Assembly (NCBI GenBank): GCA_022494885.1
Contig: JAGVSM010004287.1
Span: 62,001 to 126,000 of the forward strand
Direction of reading: 5' to 3'
Length of the DNA: 64,000 nucleotides
Source: Micrasema longulum
Taxonomy: Eukaryota > Arthropoda > Insecta > Trichoptera > Brachycentridae
Part shown: positions 10,991 to 22,465 of the stretch, one piece after another
Position numbering within the stretch: position 1 is the first letter of the stretch
Layout: each line of letters starts with the position of its first letter
Notes under the pieces: model-generated
Told to the model about the DNA's origin: nothing
Databases searched by the model: none
What the model saw: the letters and a program-made list of their open reading frames with translations, nothing else
Translations under genes and position numbers: made by a program

Positions 10991-11014
10991 ATTAAAAAAA
11001 ATAATGAAAGAACT

Positions 11015-11165
11015 AACAACAACAACAAACCATCACGCCGTTGCCTCGTAAGGGTAGGCAGAGAGGATAGAACGCCACAACACTCTATCTTTGCATACAG
11101 ATCTCGCTTCTTCTACATTCATACACGAACTGGGTTTAATCTTTTTGAAAATGTTGTATTTCTCA
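11015..11165 (+). repeat. Family K repeat, copy 1
   Basis: It contains ATCACGCCGTTGCCTC, a GGTAGGCAGAGAG block, CACTCT.TCTTTGCAT and AGATCTC.CTTC, and matches 18305-18445 over about 130 bases. No coding capacity; class unknown. A related short start (CATCATGCTGTTTCCCC) appears again at 11211. Confidence 0.7.
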
Positions 11166-11997
11166 GGTGAAATCAAAATTATTTAAATAACTAAACAACA
11201 AAAAACGAACCATCATGCTGTTTCCCCATGCTATAGGGTCAATGTAAAATGTACGTAAAGGTACGATTAATTTTTTTAGCATATCGCTTCTTTGGATATT
11301 GTATAGACAAAATTAAATTGCTCTATTTAGCGTGGTGCTGGTCAAGACATGCCTACCGTAAGAGGAAACGCGGTCTAACTTTCCTTCTTATAAACGTATT
11401 CTCGTATTTTCTTCCTGGATTGTAGGACTAGAGCAGTGATTTTTTTACACCATGTAGATATTTACCATTGGAGTGTTTCTATGGTTTTATTTTTAAAATA
11501 AATAGTTTATTATGGGAACTATGACCATCCAAAAACCCCTAAAGGGGCTAAGTTTTATCTGCCGTCTTTAGACTTACGGTATACAAATTAATATGATAAC
11601 CATTTTCGAAAAACGCAAAAGCTGCAGACACAGACACATTTTGATATTCTTTCTTAAAAAAAATTAAAAAAAAACAACAACATCGGCTCAGTTTTGAGGT
11701 GCAGAAAACGGTACAACAAAACGTCGATGTTAGTTAGGCTGAATCAGTTCAACGTGCTTGAACATATTTTTTCAGTCACTCTAGCAAATGCCTTCCTGAT
11801 ACTGTGCGAAAAACAACTGCACGTCGGCCTGCTAGCTAAAATTGACGTTTCGTTGTCCCGTTTTCTGCATCTCAAAACTGAAAATGTTTTTTTTAAATAT
11901 GTATTTGGGTTCTCATGGTTTACCCTAATATTTAGTTTTTGCTGGCCGTTTTCAATGAATTGTAAATAACTCACTATTAAAAAAATAGGAATCAAAT

Positions 11998-12062
11998 TGG
12001 GATAGAGTGGAATTCGAACTAAGGATCTTTCCGAGACACTAACCACGGGACCACCACCCGAT
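11998..12062 (-). repeat. tRNA-like fragment inside family G
   Basis: The minus strand shows an A-box-like GTCCCGTGGTTAGTGTC and a B box AGTTCGAATTCCAC at tRNA-like spacing. The arms do not fold into a convincing functional tRNA, so a SINE head or pseudo-tRNA is more likely. Confidence 0.45.
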
Positions 12063-12273
12063 TCAAAATGTAATCATTAAAAATTTAAATATTGTCGGTG
12101 CATTTTTCAAATCATAGTTGTCTAATATTTGTATACCGTACGCCCGAAGACAGCAGACAAAACTGGGCGGTTTTTGAACGGAAAAAAAATCATACATAGG
12201 GATACGCTAGTGCTAAATATCTAATCTGTAAAAAATCACTGCTCTAGTGCCATTTTCCAATAAGAAAATACGA

Positions 12274-12455
12274 TTTTACATTTTTTTTTTGCACCACAAC
12301 AGGCCAGGAGGCCTAATTACAGTGGTGAATTACATCACAGAGCACCGAGGCTTGAGAAAAATCACATTTTAATTTTTGTGTTCTCACCGGGAATCGAACC
12401 CGGAACCTTCCGTGCGTGAGTCAAGCGTCTTGACCACTACACCACGGAGGCCGCC
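12274..12455 (-). mobile_element. tRNA-derived SINE2 with target duplication
   Basis: Read on the minus strand it starts CGGCGGCCTCCGTGGTG, with an A box TGGTGTAGTGGTCAAG, a perfect B box GGTTCGATTCCCGG, a short body and a 3' end in a T-run complement at 12281-12290. It is flanked by GAAAATACGA (12264-12273) and GATAATACGA (12456-12465), a 10-base target duplication with one mismatch. The host is an internal family G segment whose uninterrupted form (AAAATACGAGAATACG) is seen near 13994. A second fragment is at 43180-43240. Confidence 0.88.
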
Positions 12456-12844
12456 GATAATACGACGATAATACGTTTGTGTGAAGAAAGGCGAGAGCGC
12501 GTTTTCTCTTAAGTTCAGCCTTTATTTTTACATGTCTCTTGTACCAAAGAACAAATACCAGCTGCCAAGTAGTGCCAAGACCCATATAAGAACATGCAGG
12601 TACTCGGATAAAGTGCGTGAGACGAAACGCGGCTAGTAAGATTAACAGCCTCGACCTGCAGTCGTGGAATACTTCATTAAACCGATGATATTATTACTTT
12701 TTTTAATTATTCCGATCAGAATCCATTCCTATTATCATTATATCGCCACAATAGAATTCTAAACGTAATATTTATAATTAGCATTGTTAAGCAATGACAA
12801 TTGTGCATTAAGGTGCACACCTACTACATAAACACCGTAAGATG

Positions 12845-13200
12845 GCGTTTGAATTAAATTATTTTTTTATTTATTTTTACATAAACGGCATTAATTGCAT
12901 TTAACATATATTGAACACAAATATGAAAAAAAAACCCATGCATAAATACATAACAAAAAATGATAAAATTGCATAACTATAACAATAGTAACAAGTAGGT
13001 CAATACACATAAGCAACCAAAAACATTAACGAAATAAATACATAAATATGAAAAATGAAAAAAGGAAAACATTTTTATGTATAAAGAAAAGTTTAAGAAT
13101 TACATAGCGAGCGAAAAAAAAATCAGACTCGTTTTATAACTATCAAGTTAAATAATTGAATTATAATACTTAGCAATAATTTTGTGCTTAAAATTTTGAT
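12845..13200 (-). repeat. Probable LINE 3' UTR, tail only
   Basis: The minus strand ends ATGCCGTTTATGTAAAAATAAATAAA, like the tails at 58367 (minus of a plus element) and 62635. No coding sequence remains. Classification rests only on the tail. Confidence 0.4.
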
Positions 13201-13544
13201 GTAATGAAAAAATAATCGTAATTTTTTTATGCATATTTGATATGTTTTTATATTTTAGTTTTATTTTTATTTTTTCTTATCATATTATCATGATTTACTA
13301 TTGGAACCACCTAAAAACCGCCCAGTTTTGTCTGCTGCCTTTGGGCCTACGGTATACAAATGTGATAACTATTTTTGCAAAACCTAAAACGTACAGACAA
13401 TTTTTTTATTTTTTTGAAAATTACAGTTTCGGTTTTGAGGTGCAGAAAACGGGACAACGAAACGTCGATTTTAGTTAGCAGTCCGACGTGCAGTTATCTT
13501 TTTTGCACAGTATCGGGAAGGCATTTTCTAGTGACATAAAATGT

Positions 13545-13680
13545 ATAAATTTGTTGCAACAGAGAGGGAAAACATTTTTGAGAAGAGAATATGGAAGTCT
13601 AGGCATGTACAGGGCTTATGACCTGTCGTTTACAGGGTTCTGACCGCCACATTTAGACATACTCAAAACTTTGTAGAAAA
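13545..13680. mobile_element. Family A fragment
   Basis: It reads TTGCAACAGAGAGGGAAAAC, GGAATATGGAAGTCTAGGC, ACAGGGCTTATGACCTGTC and ends TTTAGACATACTCAAAAC, which are arm sequences of family A fused by an internal deletion. It sits between two family G segments. Confidence 0.7.
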
Positions 13681-14334
13681 AATATGTTAAAATACTTACT
13701 GCAACTGCACGTCGTACTGATTCAGCCTAACTAAAATCGACGTTTCGCTGTACTGTTTTCTGCACCTCAAAACTGGGCCGATTTTGTTATTTTTTTCAAG
13801 AAAGAATATTCGAATGAAATTTGAAATACATCCGAAGACGGCAGATAAAACTAAGCGCCTTTAGGGGTTTTTGGACGGTCATAGTTCCCAATATAAACTA
13901 TTTATAAAAAATAAACTATAGAAACACTCCAATGGTAAATATCTACAGTGTGTAAAAAAATCACTACTCTAGTCCTACAATCCAGGAAGAAAATACGAGA
14001 ATACGTTTATATAAAGAAAAGTTAGACTTCCTCTTACGGTAGGCATGTCTTGGCCCGCACCACGCTAATAGAGCAATGTAATTCTGTCCAAAAAATATCC
14101 AAAGAAGCGATGTGCGCTAGATAGCTCCCCGCACATCACAGCACAACACGACACTCAAATTTAATCGTACCTTTAGGTACCATCTGACAAGAAAGACAGT
14201 GAAAGAAAGATACAAAATTACAATCAACATTTAGAAGACGAACAATTTTCAGAAAAGACGTCTCCCAGACTGAAGTTTTTAGGGCGAAAGGATTCGAGTA
14301 GACGGTGATTTAAAATTATATAACTATTATAATA

Positions 14335-14425
14335 ATAATAATAATAATGTTTGGATAATTTATATAGCGCCATTTTTTGTGAAAATCACGTCAAGGGCGC
14401 TGATATATTCCGCTTTGAACAAACT
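14335..14425 (-). mobile_element. LINE 3' tail, same family as 38400-38865
   Basis: The minus strand carries GATTTTCACAAAAAATGGCGCTATATAAATTATCC followed by an (ATT)n tail at 14328-14348. That is the 3' end of the LINE at 38400-38865 and of the fragment at 58737-58956. Confidence 0.65.
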
Positions 14426-14651
14426 AATTTTTAATTTACTGCCTTAGAACGGGGAAGCTATTCCTAGCTAGGCAGTTTAGATGAACCAACAGCAAAAATA
14501 AAAAATATATATGTTTACTTGTACAACTTAATTAATTTGTTGTATAAATAATTACTCGTTAATTGCTGTAATAAATATGTAAAAAATAAATAATAAAAAA
14601 TAAAAATATTTATAAAAAATTATCCTCACTAATATCAGCGTAGAAATAATT

Positions 14652-14911
14652 ATCATCGTCATTCCCTTTCCGCACCTAATGGTGCATAGGGCACTGGATT
14701 GGTACACCAATCGCAGCATATCTCGATCAATTTCGTTACATGAAGGTAAGGAGATCAGTCTTACGATTCAGGTACCAGTCCAGGGACTGTGAAATATTCT
14801 AGTGTGAAAACACCCTTTAAATAAATATTTCATATCAACCATGTCGGGAATCGAACCTGAGTTCTCTTGCATGGTAGGCAAACACGCTGACTATTCCACC
14901 ACGAGGCCGAC
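14652..14911 (-). mobile_element. tRNA-derived SINE1, copy b
   Basis: The head on the minus strand begins GTCGGCCTCGTGGTGGAATAG, has a B box near GGTTCGATTCCCGAC, and the body carries TGGTACCTGAA and a GCAGTGCCCTATGCAC-like segment before GATGA repeats. Flanks GTAGAAATAATT on the left and GTAGAGATTAAC on the right look like a diverged target duplication. Confidence 0.9.
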
Positions 14912-15129
14912 GTAGAGATTAACTTACATTTAATTGAAAACATGTTATTTTTTAAGAACCTATCGTAATATATGTATTAAGTATAGAAATAGTATATATT
15001 ATGTCACTGATAAGAGTAAGCATTTCCATCCAACAGTATGACAGTAGTAAAACAGTACCTGTGTTTTTTCCTTCCAATTAAAAAAAAACTATTTAACAAA
15101 TATTTAATGAATGTAATTCTCTTATTATT

Positions 15130-15270
15130 GATTAGTTATGAAGAACTAGTGACGTCATGTAAAATAGTTTATTTTTATTATTTTTTTCATGCATTTTCAG
15201 GAAACTTCGCTCTACAATTTAATGCTCTAATTTTTTTAAATTTAAAACAAAAATATCCCGTATTTTGTTG
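15130..15270 (+). repeat. Family B repeat, copy 2 (partial)
   Basis: It keeps the middle and distal parts: GAACTAGTGACGTCAT, TTTCATGCATTTTCAGGAAAC and CAATTTAATGCTCTAATTTTT. The proximal third is absent. TGACGTCA is at 15150-15157. Confidence 0.7.
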
Positions 15271-15330
15271 CTCTTAAAAATTGTTATTAAAAATTTATAT
15301 TTTTTTACAAGTGGGTAATCTTAATATATC

Positions 15331-15587
15331 ATCATCGTCATTCCCTATACACACATTATGGTGCATAGGGCACTGCATTGGTACACTAATCGCAGCGTAT
15401 CTTGATCATTTTTGGTTCATGAAGGTAAGATGATCACTCTGACGCTTCAGGTACCAGTCCAGGAACTAAGAAATATTTTAGTGTAAAAACACCCTATTAA
15501 ATAAATATTTCATTTTAACCCTGTCGGGAATCGAACTCGAGACCTCATGGTAGGTAAATGCGCTGAACATTACACCACGAGGCCGAC
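15331..15587 (-). mobile_element. tRNA-derived SINE1, copy c
   Basis: Same head and body as the copy at 54995-55257, with small deletions in the anticodon-arm region. The flank TTAATAT occurs on the left (15321-15327) and right (about 15592-15598), a 7-base target duplication. Confidence 0.9.
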
Positions 15588-15589
15588 AA

Positions 15590-16550
15590 AATATTAATAT
15601 TTGCACATTATAAATATTTAGCAAATATAATAATTTATCTGTACTTAAATAATTTATTATTACAATGTGATAAAACCTTTACTTAATTTATTCACTGCAG
15701 TGAACTTAGTCTACAAATTCACGTCTTTAATTACATTGACATCCATTAATAATATGTGTTAAGGTTCTGATTAAAATGACTACCTAGTTACATATCTAGA
15801 GTACTTGGCACTATAATATTATAATTATTTATAAGTAAGTAAAGGCTTGTTGGTTGTATAGGTTATGTAGGATATACTAATTTTTACGTGGAATACTTAC
15901 AATGTATTTTTTATTTATTTATTCATATTTTTCACATCATAAACAACAATAAATAATATAAAATAATGTGTCCTCACTTTTCACATAAAAAACTTTAGTT
16001 TTTTGTGAGAATTCAAAGCAGACTTAATATACAAAGAGAAATTACAAAATTTTTGACGGTTTAAAACATTACGTATTTTTGTTTAAATTTAATTTCTGTA
16101 AACCTGTATTATTTATATTATAAAACGCACAATAAAAGAACATAACATAAAATAAACTAAACGTTTGTGGAGTGGGTAATTCAATATTGGTTAGGACGAA
16201 TGAGAATACTTACTGATTTCTATACTCGTAAATATTATACTTAAAATCACAATTAGATTTTGGAACTGTAAAAAGATCAATAGTTAAAAATTAAACTTAT
16301 TTTCACTCCTTGACAAAGTTTATATTAAATGTGGCTATGATAATAACTTTATAAAATAACATGTCGTCGACGTTCAGGCTAAGTCACTTACCAAAATACA
16401 TCATTTTGAGAAATCGCAATTTGTAAGTTTGAAGACGGAGAAAAAATCAGATTCTCGTGTTTTGGAGTTCTTAAATACACAACATAATTCATTATTGTCT
16501 TTTTAATTAATTCCATTATTAACTTTTGCCTTTTTTTAAAGGAATAACCC
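15590..16550. other. AT-rich DNA, no gene seen
   Basis: A minus-strand A-rich tail-like stretch at 15905-15935 (ATAAATAAATAAAAAAT) may mark a decayed LINE end. Nothing else could be assigned. Confidence 0.4.
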
Positions 16551-16554
16551 GCTA

Positions 16555-16722
16555 AGCCTTAGGATAGATGGGATATGGAAGGAGGTAATAAAAAATACAC
16601 TACAACACCCAGACCGTTTGAGAATAAATTCTTTCTTGGATTTTTTTCTTGCAACTGGCGAAAATCGAACACGCGACGCCAGTTTCACAGTTAGCCGTCT
16701 AACCAGCTGCACCTCGGCGCCT
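16555..16722 (-). mobile_element. tRNA-derived SINE, third type
   Basis: The minus strand starts GACAGGCGCCGAGGTG, with an A box GGTGCAGCTGGTTAGAC and a B box TGTTCGATTTTCGCC about 50 bases on. The body differs from SINE1 and SINE2. Only one copy was found in the window, so the 3' boundary is uncertain. Confidence 0.6.
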
Positions 16723-16729
16723 GTCTAAA

Positions 16730-17465
16730 ACATTAAAATATCGAGGAATGTTTAACTCTTAAAAGACTGTGATAAATAATTAATTTGCGCGCGGTGATGT
16801 AACATCGTGTTACCACAAGCAAAAGACGGAATATTCTGAAGTTCAGACATTTGAAAAAAAAACATTTAGACATACTTACTGTTAATGATAATTTTCTGTA
16901 ATAATTTTAAAAAATAAACATATAATTAAGCCATGTTAAAGCAAAATAAATTAAAAATTATAAATATGCCGATCTTATTACATGCGTGCGTCGCCCATCA
17001 CTGCCAATAACGGACTGAATCTGTTTCACACAAACACCGGCCACAGAACAGCGTCTCTATCTTCCTTGTTATGAGTTCTATCTTCGTGCTCTCTCTTTTA
17101 CAGATTCATTGCTGTATTGGCGTCACATTCATTCTTCGCGTAGCGAGGATAAATATTTTGTGTTTAAATTCAGCATAGTTATACAACTTTTACTTTTCAA
17201 GTCTGGTGTGAAAATGTCCATTTGAAGATTTAAAAAAATACAACTTAATGAAGTTTTAAATGAAGTTTAAATGATGATTTAAAAAAATCATAGAGATATA
17301 TCAAGTCTTGTATCGTATGTAGACTAGTGTCACATCGCAGCCACACAAGAGTTAATAATGCAAGGTAGCTAAAATTTGGCCAAGTGATTTTTGCTTGTTT
17401 ATAATCTGGACAATGCAAGCTATGAGTTAGTGAATGGAAGGAAATGTTAGAAATAATAATTATAA
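16730..17465. other. Unassigned sequence
   Basis: GC-richer around 16980-17130 with a polypyrimidine-AG that resembles a splice acceptor near 17090-17102, but no supported open frame follows it. No repeat family was recognised. Confidence 0.4.
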
Positions 17466-17467
17466 TC

Positions 17468-17936
17468 AACAATATTTTGAGTTTGTCCAAATTTTTTTAG
17501 ACAAGAACTGGATTCATCTCCCTGGGGAGCTGTTTATATTAAGTTTACATATTACAACAGAGATGAAGAACATTTAAGAGAAGGTAATATAGATGTCTAG
17601 GCATCTACAGGGCTTATGACCTGTCAATGGCTGGTTTAAGTGGCCACTTTACACACTGTGTAACATTCACCATTCTGCCCATATTTTAACATCTATATTC
17701 CTTCAATTCTTTCATCTATTGATGTTTGTGAAGTTAAAGAGCTGAAACCTTTATTTATGCAGGTGAGATTCATCTAATTGAATTATTTCACCTACATACT
17801 AGGCAACGCCTGAAAATATTATTTTTACAATTTCTATACTTCTTTATGGACCAGGTAATTTATCAACAATATTTGGACAAAAAATTTGATATGATAATTA
17901 AATTATAAAAATTTGGACAAACTCAAAATATTGTTC
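17468..17936. mobile_element. Family A, most complete copy
   Basis: The termini are inverted: CAATATTTTGAGTTTGTCC on the left and GGACAAACTCAAAATATTG on the right, with about 27 bases matching. Inside are the family landmarks in order: TTGCAACAGAG-like boundary, GGCTTATGACCTGTC, GGCCACTTTACACACTGTG, ACATTCACCATTCTGCC, a TTCATCTATTGATG segment and CTAGGCAACGCCTGAAAA. It has no ORF. This is the best guide to the full element, about 470 bases. The target duplication is not clear. Confidence 0.8.
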
Positions 17937-18304
17937 TCAAAACTCAAGTTTACTAAAAACATTTTTAATAAATTAAAGTAAGCAATAATAAACATTAAAA
18001 ATGTCATTTTGGGTACATAAATTAATTTTATAAACAAATATGCATTTACATATAATAAACAAGTAAAACTGCAACAAAGCAGATTTATTGATTTTGAAAA
18101 TTAACCAATTTGTTAAAATATTGGCTTAATCTGACGGCAGGTTGTAACTTACATCTTTAAAAACTGGTTAAACGGGGTCTCCAATTCCAAAACATTTTCC
18201 GAATTCGTTGTTTGATTTGAACACTGAAAACAGTAATCTCTATTAGTTTTTTCATTTAAACTTGTATCTTTGTATAGAGTGAAGATACCTCTTCCAGTTC
18301 CGAT

Positions 18305-18445
18305 TTGGAGAAATCACGCCGTTTCACTGAAGAGGTAGGCAGAGAGAATAGAACTCCATATCACTCTGTCTTTGCATGTAGATCTCACTTCCTTTACATT
18401 TATACATCTTCTCATGCACGTACACTGATTTTTTCGACTTTATGA
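18305..18445 (+). repeat. Family K repeat, copy 2
   Basis: Matches 11015-11165 through AATCACGCCGTTTCAC, GAGGTAGGCAGAGAG, CACTCTGTCTTTGCAT and AGATCTCACTTCC. Function unknown. Confidence 0.7.
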
Positions 18446-19335
18446 TATATAAATATGAAATAAATGTATATTTACCCATAGCGAGTTTGGTTTTTTAAAA
18501 CATGGGGGGGGGGGGGTAAAGCACCATTTATTACACGTACCAAATAATTTGTTTTTGTCCAAATTAATGGATATAAAGTGGTTGGAACACACCCAATTGT
18601 TATTTTCAGGGGACAATTGTTCCGCCGTGTTTTATGGATCCATTTATTTCGCTTTATTTCATCTATCGGAAATCCAAAAAAAAAAACCTTAAATTACTTT
18701 ATTATGCTTATAAATTTAATGATAAAATGATGATTACACTAATAAATAACATTTAAGTGAATGCGTAATATTTTGAGGTAATGCACAGCCCTGGCATTCT
18801 TAATTATAAGAGCCGCCCGAAAAGTGGTCATAAAAATACCATTTAAAATTGGCGCGGATGTATTGTCATCTCTTTTAGTTACATTCAATAAACGACAATT
18901 TCATATTCTATCAGTAATATAAAAAGAGAAAGAATTTTTTCTAGATGTCAGTTGACTCGGTAAAAGGTCGTCGAGTTTGCATGTTTTGAACATTTTAAGA
19001 TATATTTGGATTGAAACGTTTGAAAAAAATGATTTAAATCACATAAATCCAATATATAAGGTATTTGAATTACACAGAAACAAATTCTATAATAATTGCT
19101 CAAATGATATTACAAAAATAGTGGTGCATGTATGTTGAAAACTTCCAAAAAACGTATTAATTTGAAAATGTATAATATTTGATAACTGAAGCGTTTTCTC
19201 CCTTTTCCAGTTCTATTTGAAAATCCTTTCATGGCACAAGTCGGCATAATGAATTTTGATGTAATTAGCACTAAATACGTTAAACAATCATCTAAGTAAT
19301 TAAAAGTAGTGGGATGTTTATAAATCAATATCGCT
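18446..19335. other. Unassigned sequence with a 13-G run
   Basis: An uninterrupted run of 13 G lies at 18504-18516, unusual in this AT-rich context and a likely length-variable tract. No gene or repeat family was recognised in the rest. Confidence 0.5.
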
Positions 19336-19479
19336 TCTTTTGCTAATCGAGTCTGGTGACGAGCAAAGGGGGACCGGGGACCCTCTTAAAACCGATGGTA
19401 TTCACAAGCTTATTTGTGAAAAACTTTCCAAGCTTGGACATCGGCCATACGGCCAGGAAAATTACAACGAGAGTAAAGC

Positions 19480-20165
19480 AGCGCATGAGTGCATGCGGGC
19501 TCGGCTACCCCGAAACTTAAACGACTTCAGAATACATGCATAAGGTATATTTTTGGTCTTAGGAAATATGACCACATTTCTGACTATCGTGGGCAACTGA
19601 AATGGCTCAAGATTAGACAGCGGAGAGACTATCACTCCCTTTCACTTCTGTTCGATGTTCTTCATAGTCCTAACGCTTCTATATACCCGCGTGAAATTTT
19701 TCAACCCTTGTCAGTTCATGGTTTACCTCTTCGTTCTTATTCTCAAAGCACTCTCTTAATGCCCATCCACAATTCCTCTTTCTAACTCATATAGTGTCCA
19801 TGCGGCTCGACTGGAATCATCTCCCATCCACCATCAAAGATGTTTCTACAGTACCTCTGTTAAAATCACGCCTGAAAAAACATCTCCTTGCTCTTCTTTA
19901 ATCTCTCCTCCTTTCCTCTTTTTTCCTTTTTCCCATTAAGTAATGGTATTGATTTAAGGTAATTTATACAAAAATACATTTATTTCTGTTTTTAAATATC
20001 TTAAGCTTTTTTTATCTTTATTTTCTATTGAATATGTTTTTAACTTGAATAATAACAATAAAACTTTTATTTTATTGGTTGGTTGGAAGAAATTGCCATT
20101 TGGCAATAAGCCCGCCAATGTACAATTAGCATTATGTACAAAAATTTAAATAAATAAAAAACAAA
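19480..20165 (+). mobile_element. LINE ORF2 C-terminus and 3' UTR (CR1/L2-like)
   Basis: The frame from 19489 carries LKRLQNTCIRYIFGLRKYDH, then LKWLKIRQRRDYHSLSLLF and an IPREIF-like stretch, the standard layout after the RT domain in CR1/L2/Jockey-type elements. After a frame change near 19785 it continues WNHLPSTIKDVS and LKSRLKKHLLAL to a stop at about 19901. The 3' UTR runs to an A-rich end near 20165 and includes AATAAGCCCGCCAATGTAC. A related 3' end lies, on the minus strand, at 48746-49042. The upstream frame at 19340-19480 is open but not recognised. Confidence 0.85.
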
Positions 20166-20334
20166 AAATAAAAAAAACTCGACTTAAGCCAAACACCACA
20201 TAGAAACGGGGCGTAAGTTTTTCTCAAGCCGATAATCTTATAAGGAGACCGAAGACTCGCCATACTCGATTGGTCAAAGAAGCCATTGGGATTTAAAAAC
20301 ATCCCGACAATATAAACAGAGATGATGGAGTGAT

Positions 20335-20450
20335 ATTCCTTCAATTTTTCCACCCGTAAAGTTAAAGAGCTAAAACCTTTATTGATGCGGGTGAGATTAA
20401 TCTAATTGAATTATTTCACCCGCATATTAGGCAACACCTAAAAACATTTT
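20335..20450. mobile_element. Family A fragment
   Basis: It keeps one half of the centre: a TTCCTTCAATTTTTCCAC block, GTTAAAGAGCTAAAACC and TTAGGCAACACCTAAAAA. Family F follows directly at 20495, as it does inside the family A copy at 10690, suggesting a shared composite ancestor. Confidence 0.65.
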
Positions 20451-20494
20451 TCAACCATAAATGGGTTTGAAAAAATATTTAATCATACGTATTA

Positions 20495-20580
20495 CAAAAA
20501 AATAATAACGTATCCCTAACTCCATGAGGCTAAGAGCCCTATGTTAGGTTGGGATACTACACAATGGAAAGAGAAAGCAT
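20495..20580 (-). repeat. Family F repeat, copy 2
   Basis: Reverse complement of the 10695-10795 block: ATAACGTATCCCTAACTCC, GGCTAAGAGCCCTATGTTAGG and ACAATGGAAAGAGAAAGCATGC. A (TA)n run lies downstream at 20660-20687. Confidence 0.65.
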
Positions 20581-20844
20581 GCATATTATTAAATAATATT
20601 TATTATAAATATTATTACGTCAATATAAATGTTAATAAACATATGGACAACACGCTGAGTAGTATATATATATATATATATATATATGCAATGTCTCGCA
20701 GCAGTCTCCTGCAATGATTTATTTCCTTAGATAAAACCGTAACTTGTCCACTTCTCCTGAAAATGTCTTATGTTTTAGAGAACTTAATATTCAATCCACA
20801 CCGAGTGTTGAGTAAATAACAGCATTTATCAATGTTTTTCTTGG

Positions 20845-21020
20845 CCAATTACCTTTCTTTCCCATCCTTCCCTCGACCTATCCTTATGGTACCTACCTAA
20901 CATCAATATAGAAGAAATTCTAAATTAGAAGATTTGGATTTAGAACAAAACAAAACTACATTTTTGACATAACATCACATTGCATAAAAAGTTCTTGAAT
21001 TCGTCGCGCGTCGTTGTAAA
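20845..21020 (+). repeat. Family D repeat, copy 1
   Basis: Begins ATTACCTTTCTTTCCC and contains GAACAAAAC, TTTTGACAT, AAGTTCTTGAATTCGTCG and CGCGTCGTTGTAAA. It aligns with 50773-50950. No ORF is conserved between them. Confidence 0.65.
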
Positions 21021-21149
21021 CATCGTTACATTTCATAGTGCATTTCATCATCCAGTGCCAGAAATTGAAGAACATTCACATCATATTAAAGGTAGGTGTC
21101 CATTCCATGTTCCTATTCTTTATTCAAATACTCCCAACCTCTTACAAAA

Positions 21150-21545
21150 CTGAATGAAATTCGTTTTTTCATTACAGTCCGCCTTTTCGTTAACACCGAG
21201 AGTGTTCAATATTTTGGAAGAACGTATTAAGCTCTCAAGGACAATAACTATTTTCAAGAGAGGAGTTAAGGACTGGATTTTCCATAGTGGGAGGGATTTG
21301 AGTAGGAAACTCCTTGATGATTTTCTGAATGTTTGAGTTTACTGTTTACCATATTGATGTGCCATATACATGTTTTTTTAAATTATTTTTTTGTGTTTCT
21401 GATCCTATATTTGTGATGATATACTCATGTGTCTGTGTCAACTAATTGTCCGTCCCATCTCAACACAGGCCTTTTAATCTCATGGAGTTGGGACTTATGT
21501 CTCAAATAACGTGCAATAAACTACATGTATGTAAATAAATTAATC
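21150..21545 (+). mobile_element. LINE ORF2 C-terminal end and 3' UTR
   Basis: The frame ending at 21336 reads SLTPRVFNILEERIKLS, then TITIFKRGVKDWI and a short tail to a TGA. This is the terminal IYN-LP / FK-R-LK module common to LINE ORF2 proteins, here severely 5'-truncated. The 3' UTR includes CATCTCAACACAGGCC (family F) and ends near 21540 in GTAAATAAATTAATC. Confidence 0.7.
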
Positions 21546-22034
21546 AATTATTTTGTAATATGGAAATATTTTTTGTAGTGCTGTTGTTTTGTCGAAATAA
21601 AATTAATTAATTGAAGTTAAAATATCGACTAGTACCTTGTTTGATTTTTACAGATCAATTCCACTTCTTTTAGTCTTGTAATTTTAAATTTTCTACCAGT
21701 TAATCATTGAAATACTTTTCAAAAATTAAATGTGATCCTACCAACAGAAATGGATCATTTTCGCATCGGTTATGCGATTTAAAGTGTTTGGTTTCGGTAA
21801 TAGGCGACAGACGTGTAACGATACTCGGATCGAGTAATCGAATATCGAGTCCAGTTTTTTTTCAACGTTAATGACCGCGACAAAGGCGAAGTTTATTATC
21901 GCTAACGAGCGAAGAGCGGAAAGTATCGCTCCGTCGCACCTCAAGTTGTACGGTGTACAGTGTACCTCGACATACAGTACGTAGCACGCAGCCTTATGCT
22001 TTACAGCGCCCTTGATCTTCTATTCCCATACCTG

Positions 22035-22275
22035 GGTCCGTATTTTAATGGGAAGTTAAATTTATTTTCAATGTTATCTACGAATTAAAATTAAGTTTTC
22101 TGTATAAAAAATAGAAAATGTTTACATTTTTTTTTCTAAATATGTTCAGTTACAGATTACCGACGACGCTATATTGAATTTTCACACAGATATACACATT
22201 TTCATACATAAATATTGAAGTTAGTTTATACCGTCTCGATATGTACCAATGAAGATAGCGTTCATGATCGCGGCC
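22035..22275 (+). mobile_element. Family C MITE, copy 1 (CTG target duplication)
   Basis: The left end is GGTCCGTATTTTAATGGGAAG and the right end is GTTCATGATCGCGGCC. CTG flanks both sides (22032-22034 and 22276-22278). The body matches 42593-42836 read in reverse. No transposase; about 241 bases. Confidence 0.8.
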
Positions 22276-22435
22276 CTGACCTTGGATGGAACCTGGGAGG
22301 TTCTTCGCTATGGGAAAAAATATTATATTCAAATAACTCACTATGAATCAGTTTTCAAAAATATCAGACCGTCGCGACGGTAATATTTTATATTAATCAT
22401 AATTTTGATCTTCCTCCTCAAGCTGACATATGCAC

Positions 22436-22465
22436 ATGGCAGACCCGGAAATGGATTCTGAACAG
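22436..22465 (+). CDS. Possible small first coding exon
   Basis: An ATG at 22436 opens MADPEMDSEQ and the tenth codon, CAG, abuts GTGAGA, a strong splice donor, at 22466. The local composition is richer in G+C than the surroundings and no repeat family covers it. A polypyrimidine stretch (CTTCCTCCTC) lies just upstream, so it could also be part of an internal exon. It cannot follow the 5801 exon without a stop if the acceptor is the AAG at 22419-22421. With only ten codons this could easily be chance. Confidence 0.25.

Larger units (their letters stand above)
11251..14180. mobile_element. Family G large inverted-repeat element
   Basis: The outer 20 bases at 11251-11270 match the reverse complement of 14161-14180 with one difference. 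The arms then match over about 430 bases: TCGCTTCTTTGGATA, CATGCCTACCGTAAGAGG, ATTTTCTTCCTGGATTGTAGGACT, TTTACCATTGGAGTGTTTCTA and GAGGTGCAGAAAACGG on the left all occur inverted on the right. The left arm lacks about 50 bases present just inside the right end. The interior holds further partial copies of the arm (11800-11890, 12120-12270, 13285-13540), a SINE2 insertion and a family A piece. No transposase was recognised. Confidence 0.72.

Noticed and set aside
11744..12046. Minus-strand 100-codon ORF in family G
   Set aside because: It spans an arm copy and a tRNA-like fragment, and no related frame is kept in the other arm copies.
18504..18516. G-quadruplex regulatory element
   Set aside because: A single run of 13 G without spaced neighbouring runs is better seen as a mononucleotide tract.
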